Shown here piece by piece: positions 57,122 to 64,000 of a DNA stretch of 64,000 nucleotides. Location: contig NW_022985560.1 in assembly GCF_010093815.1 (NCBI RefSeq), positions 617,501-681,500 of the forward strand, read 5' to 3'. The first letter of the stretch is position 1. Each line of letters starts with the position of its first letter. The position numbers and the translations under genes were made by a program. Origin of the DNA: Pseudovirgaria hyperparasitica (lineage: Eukaryota; Ascomycota; Dothideomycetes; Acrospermales; Acrospermaceae). The notes beneath the pieces are model-generated. The model did no database searches, was not told the DNA's origin, and was given only the letters and a program-made list of their open reading frames with translations.

Positions 57122-58781
57122 ATGAGTCTCACAAACTCAAGCCCCGACTCAAATGTCTACTACCAGGTCCAGTCCGTCATCAACGACTACTTCCTCGCCC
57201 AGGCTGGCCGTAGCATCGTACTCACGACTACCGATACTGCCTTCGCTTTCACCGCTGCTGACGACGGTTATTGGATCATCCGCCCACAGGCCTTGCCAGA
57301 CCTATGTATGACCGTCGACTCGGCCGGGACTCCCGTGCTTGCGGATTGCTCGGATGACACAAATCTGCTGTGGACTATCGACGTAATTGATGGCTCCGGA
57401 TATGTGTTTGGGAATCAGGAGTCGCTGTTGTTCCTAAGTAGTACGGTGGATGCGACGGATATGGATTTGACGGCGGTAGGCACAACGAACGCCGGGTATG
57501 ATGTGGATACGCAATGGGGACTGCGGTCGGTTGCGGACATCGATGATGAGAGATACTCGACGGTGAGAAAGGCTTTGCGGCGAGAGGTTCTGCGCTGAAC
57601 TGATGAGGTGTAGTTCCCGCCGGGTGAGACAAGTCCGACAACGGTGGTCCCTGCGGAGCCCACGACAATCATGGTTCCTGAAGAGCCCACGACAACGGAT
57701 GCACCAGTCGTCGGACCGTCACCGACTGGACAAGCTGCTTCGTCCTTTTCAGCGTCGACGTCTGGGCCTCTTCCGGCTCTTGCTTCGGCGGTCATTCTGC
57801 CGTATAGTCCCTATCATATGTGTGGCTAGCTGATTACATCTGACTTCGTACAGTGAAAACATGGACCTCACGTGCCGAAACTGCTCCGTCCAAGGCAACT
57901 ATGACATCGACATCTCCACCGACAACCTCCTCGATTTCTTCACCGACGGTACCGTCTCCCTGGTCGTCAGCGAAGTGACCTCAAACGTATCCCTGGAGAT
58001 CGACCTGCTGCCGGGCTTCAACGCCGTAGATGCATTCTTCACGCTCTTCAACCTCACAGCCAGCAGGAACATTTCCGACGACACAACACTGGTGCTCGAC
58101 TATCGTTTCGGCGTGCCACTGAACATCACCCTTGACTCCGAAGTCAACATCGCGGCCGGCTTTTTGCTAAATATACCAGGCGAGCTAGTGCTTGAAATCG
58201 ACGTCGGGAACAACGAAAACAATCGCCTAACGGGCATAGAAGGCATCGAACTCGAGGCCCTGCCCTTCGGCGTCAGCGCACCAAATCTCGCATTCACTGT
58301 AGCGACAGGCCTGGCACTCCGAGTCTCTGCGACGATCGAGGTTGATGTCACCGATGACATTGAAGTGTCCGGCGAAATCGGCCTCGAGATCGGGTTTCCC
58401 AGTCTCAACATTCACTTTGCGGCTCTGTCCAACGTGAATGGCGACTGTGCGGCGCCAGGCTCGGGGCAAACAGCGTATGATCCTGCGGTCGGTATCACGT
58501 TTGAAGCAGCGGTGGATATAGAGACTAGCGGCATGATATCTGCGGATGTAGGTGCGGAGGTATCGTGGAATGCACCGACATTCAGTCCGGCCAGCCTTCC
58601 TTTGCAGTCGTCGCTGCTAGATCCACAATGTCTCACAGGGGATTCATTGCGAGCTGCAGTAGGCAGTCTGGGTGGGGATGCTGATGAGATCGGTGGTGCG
58701 GGTAGTAGAAACCTCCCTAGCCTTGGGGCGCTCGTGTTCGCGGCTGGAGGCGCTGCTGTGATGGGAGCACTCGTTCTTTAG
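57122..58781 (+). CDS. Probable GPI-anchored protein with beta-trefoil-like N-terminus and unknown beta-rich domain
   Basis: Predicted 524 aa from exons 57122-57562, 57614-57819 and 57854-58781 (introns 51 and 34 nt by these limits; the second is short but keeps the phase and gives SPYHIENMDLTCRNC). Residues 1-140 look like a ricin-B-type trefoil (YYQVQSVINDYFLAQ, DGYWIIRP, LCMTVDSAGTPVLADC, WTIDVIDGSGYVF). A Pro/Thr/Glu linker follows. From about 218, a beta-rich domain begins LTCRNCSVQGNYDIDIS and repeats patterns of alternating hydrophobic residues with many N-glycosylation sites. The C-terminus, NLPSLGALVFAAGGAAVMGALVL in parts, is a GPI-attachment signal. No signal peptide is seen at the chosen start, so an upstream exon may be missing. 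Two adjacent genes is the main alternative. Confidence 0.65.
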
Positions 58782-59491
58782 GGTGCTCTTGCTATAGACG
58801 ACCTGAACAACAGAGTGCTGTGGACATCGTAATTTGCTGCTGTGCTCTGTTGGTGCAACGGAACCTCGAATACCTTCAGGCGTCAATCCTGTCACGCATT
58901 CAGGATCAGACCATAACAGCGCATGTCGTGGCATCCATGCATATCGCGGAGCTTCAAGACCCTACATATGATGCTACGGCTAGAAACTGCGATTGATGTG
59001 ATTTTATGAGATGACTCATGCATAGCAGCTGCGACGATTGACGATCGAACCGTACAAAGGACTCAAATTTTGGTCTGGTCTGTTGAAGACTGCGAGGTGT
59101 GTAGATGGCGGGCTGTTGTGCAAAGTCGTGTGCTTGAGACTATTTAAAGGTGAAGTTTTGCGAGTACGAGATAATTTGCGAAGACAGATTTAGGTGCTGT
59201 GGGTTGTAGAATACAGTATATGAGGCGATATGTACTTAGGCTTTTGCTATGTAAGTGCATAAAGATCCATCGGGAGTTGTTCAAGACATTGACTGGAACA
59301 TCCACGAAGTCTCGCATTTCATTCGTCATAAAGGCACGGCAGGTCGGAGGGCTTCATATAACTGTCTATTATGGGTATCTCGAGACTATATGATTATGTC
59401 AGTCATCTGTATGTATAGCAAAAGCGCTTTTTTCTATCCACTTCAATGCTTCTTCTACGCGCTCATATATGCTTCGTATCAACTGAGGTAC
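58782..59491. other. 3' intergenic region of convergent genes
   Basis: About 710 bp between the stops of the GPI-type gene and the GARS gene. I looked here for an AIRS domain continuing the GARS frame and found none. Confidence 0.55.
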
Positions 59492-60850
59492 TTATTTCAG
59501 CGCTCTCGCAGCGATATCCTTTCGATATTGCATCTTATCGAAATGTATGCTTCCTACACCTTCATAGGCTTTCCTTACTGCTTCTTCAAGAGTATCGGCA
59601 ACACCTGTAGCCGCAATGACTCGGCCACCAGAAGTCTTGAGGACTCCGTCGATGAAGTTTGTGCCGGCATGGAATATAACAGTATCTGGAGTAACAATTA
59701 ATCTCAGAAACCTTGCGCCTGGATTTGGCCGTGACTTACCTGCCGTGACGGAGTCTAGCTTAATGTCAAAGCCTTTGCCATATGAACCAGGATAACCCCC
59801 GGCTGCAACGACGACGGTGGCGGCAGACCTGTGAGATACTACGATGGGTACCTCATTGAGACGGCCCTCTGCACTCGCAAGCATGACTTCGGCTAGATCA
59901 GACTCGAGCAGCGGGAGACAGCTTTGCGTTTCTGGGTCACCAAATCGCACGTTGTATTCCAGGACTTTGGGACCGCTCTTGGTCATCATCAAACCAGTGA
60001 AGAGAATGCCCACAAACGGAAAGCCCTCTTTATGCATGCCTGTAAGCGTAGGTTGGAGAATGGTCTCGTGTATTCGGTCAATCACATCTTTTGGAGCAAT
60101 TCTCGTGGGCGCATATGTTCCCATCCCACCAGTGTTAGGGCCTTTGTCGCCATCGAATATCCGCTTATGATCCTGGGCTGGTGGTAGTGATTGCAGCCTT
60201 GTGCCATCGCAGAAGCTCAGGATGCTGAGCTCATCGCCCTCCATAAACTCTTCGATGACTACTTCGTCGCCTGCTGCCCCGAATTCTCTATCTAGCATAA
60301 TCTCTCGTAGCGCAGTTTGAGCTTCCTCTTTGGATGCGGGTATTATGACACCCTTCCCTGCCGCTAGTCCACTCGCCTTGATTACGACATTGTGAGAAAT
60401 CGAATCTACGTATGCCTTTGCTTCGTGATAATCGCTGAAGTTCTTGTACTCGGCAGTTGGGATGTTATTCCTGTGCATAAAGTCCTTGGAGAAGGTCTTT
60501 GAACCCTCCATGCGCGCAGCACTCTGCGACGGACCAAAGCATTTCACATCTTTCGCATGCTCTTTAAAATAGTCCACTATACCAGCGACCAAGGGAGCCT
60601 CCGGTCCTGGTACCAGCAGGTTGACATTTTTCTCTGTTGCCAAAGCCACCAAACTTGGAAAGTCTTCAGCCTTGACATTTGTCACGTTGGTGACATTCTT
60701 GACGCCTGCTGTGCCTCCATTACCAGGAACAACATAAACGTGTTCGACGCGTGGCGACTGTGTGAGTTTCCATGCGATAGCGTGCTCGCGACCGCCATTG
60801 CCGACGAGAAGGACACGAAGGGGAGTGGACGGATCGAGATTCGTGGCCAT
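59492..60850 (-). CDS. Phosphoribosylamine-glycine ligase (GARS), stand-alone
   Basis: Predicted 434 aa from exons 60850-59740 and 59685-59492; the 54-nt intron is in frame and its removal gives SVTADTVIFHAGT. All GARS parts are there: the N-terminal LLVGNGGREHAIAWKL, PGPEAPLVAGIVDYF, the ATP-grasp region with VIKASGLAAGKGV and VVIEEFMEGDE, GPNTGGMGTYAPT, and EYNVRFGDPETQ for metal binding, with the C-terminal DTLEEAVRKAY. It catalyses the second step of purine synthesis: glycine, ATP and phosphoribosylamine give GAR. In most ascomycetes this domain is the first half of bifunctional Ade5,7, fused to AIRS. Here the frame stops right after DIAARALK, where the AIRS part would begin. The gene symbol is left blank for this reason. 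Confidence 0.93.
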   Translation of the reverse strand: MATNLDPSTPLRVLLVGNGGREHAIAWKLTQSPRVEHVYVVPGNGGTAGVKNVTNVTNVKAEDFPSLVALATEKNVNLLVPGPEAPLVAGIVDYFKEHAKDVKCFGPSQSAARMEGSKTFSKDFMHRNNIPTAEYKNFSDYHEAKAYVDSISHNVVIKASGLAAGKGVIIPASKEEAQTALREIMLDREFGAAGDEVVIEEFMEGDELSILSFCDGTRLQSLPPAQDHKRIFDGDKGPNTGGMGTYAPTRIAPKDVIDRIHETILQPTLTGMHKEGFPFVGILFTGLMMTKSGPKVLEYNVRFGDPETQSCLPLLESDLAEVMLASAEGRLNEVPIVVSHRSAATVVVAAGGYPGSYGKGFDIKLDSVTAGKSRPNPGARFLRLIVTPDTVIFHAGTNFIDGVLKTSGGRVIAATGVADTLEEAVRKAYEGVGSIHFDKMQYRKDIAARALK

Positions 60851-61452
60851 GTCAAGGACCTGGAAATGTTCTTTGAAAGGGGCGTACAGACACAGGCTCA
60901 AGAGCCAAGTAGCGAGGTTGTGACTTCTTGCTGTTGTTATTAGAGGCAATGATGAAGGCTGAAGAGTAGAAAACTTTTGGCATCCCGGTGGTGCGTTGCG
61001 GGGCATCTATCTATTTCCGGAGTTAAGTCCGCATCCATGGGTACCGGATATTAATTAGACTTCGCATCAGCTTCATAACTTTGATGATACCATCGATATC
61101 ATCGACAATTTATACCCTTTGAAGAGCAATCCTCCATTGTCATGCTACTACTGGACAGTAAGTCTGGTCCTTCGACAATGTGCCATCAAACGCCAACACT
61201 TAGCACTTACTCGCTTGGTGCAACGTAAACGTAAAGTACTTCACGAAACATCTACCGCACACACATATCGGCGAGACCTTGATTTGATGGCTACTGTTTT
61301 TAAGATTGCAGAGGAATACTATAGCACTCTGTTACATGCGCATGCGAACATCGTTGCTGCTGATATCATTGAATGCTATAGGACTTTGCATCCGTTATGC
61401 ATCTCGACTGTTGATCATTCCTTCTCTCTCTCTACCTGCTTCGATTTAGCAT
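60851..61452. other. Intergenic region
   Basis: About 600 bp upstream of GARS and of the F-box-like relic. No supported gene. Confidence 0.45.
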
Positions 61453-62922
61453 ATGAATACCATTTCTGTGGAACCGTTCTACATGGTTCTATCGTTGGTT
61501 GACATCGAAACTTTGAGACAGATCCGACTCGTGAATAAGCAAGTTGCCGTAGTTGCGGCCGAGCACCTTTTCTCAGAAGTCACAGTCTTCGACAACGAGG
61601 ATAGTTACCAAAGACTTGTGGACATAAGCACGCATCCCGTCATCTCGAATTGTGTTCGTCACATTATCCATCACAACGTTTTCCTGAACCCCGAACTCAG
61701 TACATACAACGAGTGGAAGTCGCAAGCAAACCAGGATTATGATTACGAAGAGTTTGCTCAACAATATCGCGCTAATGACCATGGGCAGTTCCTTCGGGCA
61801 TGGGAGACTAGGTCAACGCTTCAGCAAAGAAGCAGGTGTCCGGAGTCGCAGTCATTCAACTCGTATACCCGTTTTGAAGCTGCTGTAGCACGACAGCAAG
61901 ACATGTGGACAACCATGAGAGACTGGAATTTTTTCGAAACAGCAATCAAAAACTGATTCAATTGACCTGCGTGACTGGCAAGTGGATGTCATATCGGCAG
62001 CCTAAGATGGCCAAGCGCATGTATAAGGATTTCAGCACTCAACCATACTTCCAAAACCAGACTTCCGAGCGTGTCTCAAACCTCACAGAAGGGATTATGT
62101 ACAATAAGGCTCGAGAACGTGTAGTTGGGCAGAGACAAGTTTCTATGGCCCTCATCCTCTGCTCTTCAGCTCCAACTCCTCTTGCCATATTCACAGCCGA
62201 AAGGGTTGATTATGTTGCCTTTGTGCTACCGAGGGTGTACTATCGTTCTTCCTGTTTGCATCTCACAAAGCTCTATCTCGAGATCGGAACTGGTCTTTGA
62301 TGGCCTAGCACAGGTGAACCAGGCCCTCGGATTGGCGCACGCGCTTTGAACTGCCGACGACTATATGCGAAACCTTTGCCAGACCATCTAACGAATCTAC
62401 CCCAAATACTTGAAGAGATAAAAGGACTACGCCAGTTGGGTGTCAAATTTGACAGGCTTTACGAATCGGGGAATTTGGCTTCAGCAAGATTTCACGATGT
62501 CCTTTGGTGACAACTACTGGCCTCATCTGAGCTCCCTTACCCTTCGAGGAATGGATACGTCTAAGGAATTCATACTCCAGTTTCTTAGGAGTCACCGAAG
62601 TTGTCTCAGAGACTTGCAGCTAAGCCATATGCAGCTTTGGAACAAAGCTTCATGGCTCCATTTGATTCCTCATCTGCGAAACATGCTCAGCCTACTGACG
62701 GCGTGCATCAAAAACATCAGTACAAGACGTGGCGATGGACAAGGAGGGATAGGAGATTGGGCACATCGAGTTTATGACCATTCCGATGATTCTAAGAGTT
62801 GGACGATTGGATACTGGGTTGTCAATAATGATACGGAAGAGAAGGCACTCGCAAAGTACATGGTCGATGGTGGAGTCCTCCCTGTGCTTAACAATAACTT
62901 GTATGGTCTGGGTCCAGATTGA
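61453..62922 (+). pseudogene. F-box-like fungal protein gene, broken
   Basis: The 5' frame (61453-61956) starts with an F-box-like segment, LSLVDIETLRQIRLVNKQVA, and the VTVFDNEDSYQRLVDISTHPVI block seen in large fungal F-box families. The remaining parts of the same protein type lie in other frames: LIQLTCVTGK to about 62295 (frame 3), VFDGLAQVNQALGLAHAL to 62346 (frame 1), LNCRRLYAKPLPDHLTNLPQ on to about 62500, and GDNYWPHLSSLTLRGMD to 62922. At least four frame changes are needed, one close to an A5 run at 61947-61951, without good splice sites. I call it a pseudogene; low-quality sequence is the alternative. F-box proteins would otherwise bring targets to SCF complexes through Skp1. Confidence 0.7.
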
Positions 62923-63053
62923 AAAGGGTCTCATTCGTGTGACTGTCTTTGGCCACTACAACCACAAATCATAGGACATATCACCACGTACGGCCTCCAC
63001 CGACAAATACTATTAAACAGCAAAACCATTCCCAAATTTTCTCGCTGCAGAAC

Positions 63054-64000
63054 CTACTTCTTTGGCCGAACAGCCCCACTCCTCTGATCCTCCGTATTCT
63101 TCAACAAGGGCCTCAAAGAGTCTTTCTGAACTCGCTCCCACAATGACCCTTTACCATCTTCACGCCCCTTCTCATCCTCTTTACGAAACCACTCCTCGGC
63201 CGTCCTGATCCTTTCTGGATGGATCTCGTCTAACAACGCATAATCTCTCTTTATCAGCGGGTGCTCACCTCCACTTGCCTGCCACACACGCCAAAACCCG
63301 GTAAAATTATCTCTCATCGTCATCACCGCCGGATCGTCCACACTCGTGGCATATCCCGTAGGCAGATCCGTCGCCCTTGCCATCGGTCCCTCGCGCCAAT
63401 ACTCCTCAAACTCCGTCTCAACATACACCGCTGGATGCCCAGTCACCGTCTCGAAACCCTTCGCGAGATCCTCATATCGCAGGTGCCCAATCGCAACACC
63501 AAGATCCATCCCATCCGCCCTCTCCTCATTTGCAAACAACCAGCACACATACACCCCACAATCCTCCAGCGCAACATGCGCCACCGCCCCGTTTCCATCC
63601 ATACTCGCCGGCACCCGCCACGTCACCACCCCATCCTCCACCTGCGGCGTCATCAGCGTGCCTGCCGCAATCACCATCTCCATATACGGCCCAGTCGTAA
63701 ACAGCGCCGCCCTCATCCCCTTCTCCCTCACCGCCGCACTCGCTCTCTGCGTCAATATCCAGCTCCCCACCCGCCCCTTGCCATCATAATGTCCGCTCCG
63801 AATCTCCGCCCGAAACCCACTCATCGCATGCACATACTCCAGGTTGCCCCACACAAACATCTTGACCCCCTCCGCTAGTGCAATCTCCCAGGTGCGGATC
63901 CCCCAGTAGAGTTCGCCGGCCTCGCCGACGTTGAAACCGTCGATGTTGATGAATGCGCCGTGTGCGCCGCGCATGCCGCTGCGAAGAGAGGTCTCGGAGG
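63054..64000 (-). CDS. NmrA-like family protein, 3' part (5' end off window)
   Basis: The frame is open from the right edge to a stop at 63054, at least 315 codons. It carries the second half of an NmrA-like atypical short-chain dehydrogenase: GNLEYVHAMSGFRAEI, HYDGKGRVGSWI, FTTGPYMEMV, VPASMDGNGAVAHVALEDCG and the late HLRYEDLAKGFETVTGHPAVYVE, each cited in part. The NAD(P)-binding GxxGxxG part would be off the window. NmrA proteins bind dinucleotides and act as redox-sensing regulators rather than enzymes (AreA control in Aspergillus nidulans). Many relatives have other roles, so the specific function is open. The C-terminus is Lys/Arg/Glu-rich. Confidence 0.85.
   Translation of the reverse strand, partial: SETSLRSGMRGAHGAFINIDGFNVGEAGELYWGIRTWEIALAEGVKMFVWGNLEYVHAMSGFRAEIRSGHYDGKGRVGSWILTQRASAAVREKGMRAALFTTGPYMEMVIAAGTLMTPQVEDGVVTWRVPASMDGNGAVAHVALEDCGVYVCWLFANEERADGMDLGVAIGHLRYEDLAKGFETVTGHPAVYVETEFEEYWREGPMARATDLPTGYATSVDDPAVMTMRDNFTGFWRVWQASGGEHPLIKRDYALLDEIHPERIRTAEEWFRKEDEKGREDGKGSLWERVQKDSLRPLLKNTEDQRSGAVRPKK

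Noticed and set aside
61119-61502. 127-codon frame upstream of the F-box-like relic
   Set aside because: No resemblance to F-box N-termini and it ends within the relic in another frame.

Overview
The window looks like chromosomal DNA of a filamentous ascomycete (Pezizomycotina). Reasons: densely packed genes with short GT-AG introns of about 45-70 nt, a Zn2Cys6 regulator, a LysM secreted protein, a SAT4/PTH11-type rhodopsin-like membrane protein, an F-box-like relic and an NmrA-like protein, next to conserved housekeeping genes. I could not fix the class or species; Dothideomycetes is only a guess. No rRNA, tRNA, CRISPR array or intact transposon was recognised. Most exon limits below were rebuilt by hand from splice signals, reading phase and family resemblance, and no transcript evidence was available.

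Layout, left to right. 0-10 kb: 5' part of a Zn2Cys6 transcription factor, a MaoC-like hot-dog protein, CutC, a G-alpha-like protein with a STAND-type N-terminal region and lost GTPase motifs, a two-LysM secreted protein, and an NAD-dependent epimerase-like enzyme. 10-17 kb: mitoribosomal protein mS33, head to head with an RNase III (Rnt1-like) carrying a Ser-Asp repeat, then a PaaI-type thioesterase and a large disordered protein. 17-21 kb is a gene-poor stretch. 21-33 kb: an expansin-like protein, mitochondrial Hsp60, cofilin, Get5, Nop2 and a SAT4-type membrane protein. 35-47 kb: an MFS sugar transporter, an SLC10A7/Rch1-like carrier, a DHCR24-like FAD oxidoreductase, the GPI mannosyltransferase Smp3 and Skp1. 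47-64 kb: Pgs1 (phosphatidylglycerophosphate synthase), head to head with the complex I subunit NDUFA12, then a large ABCC transporter, a probable GPI-anchored protein, a stand-alone GARS purine enzyme, an F-box-like pseudogene and the 3' part of an NmrA-like gene.

The genes do not form one biosynthetic cluster. The links are local: several head-to-head pairs share short promoters (mS33/RNT1, GET5/NOP2, PGS1/NDUFA12), and two of these pairs join ribosome or mitochondrial functions. The most unusual items are the GTPase-degenerate G-alpha fusion, the NDUFA12 gene with a 7-nt internal exon, a cofilin first exon made only of the start codon, an SKP1 last exon of 7 nt, a GC-AG intron in SMP3, and a GARS that lacks the AIRS half usually fused to it in ascomycetes.
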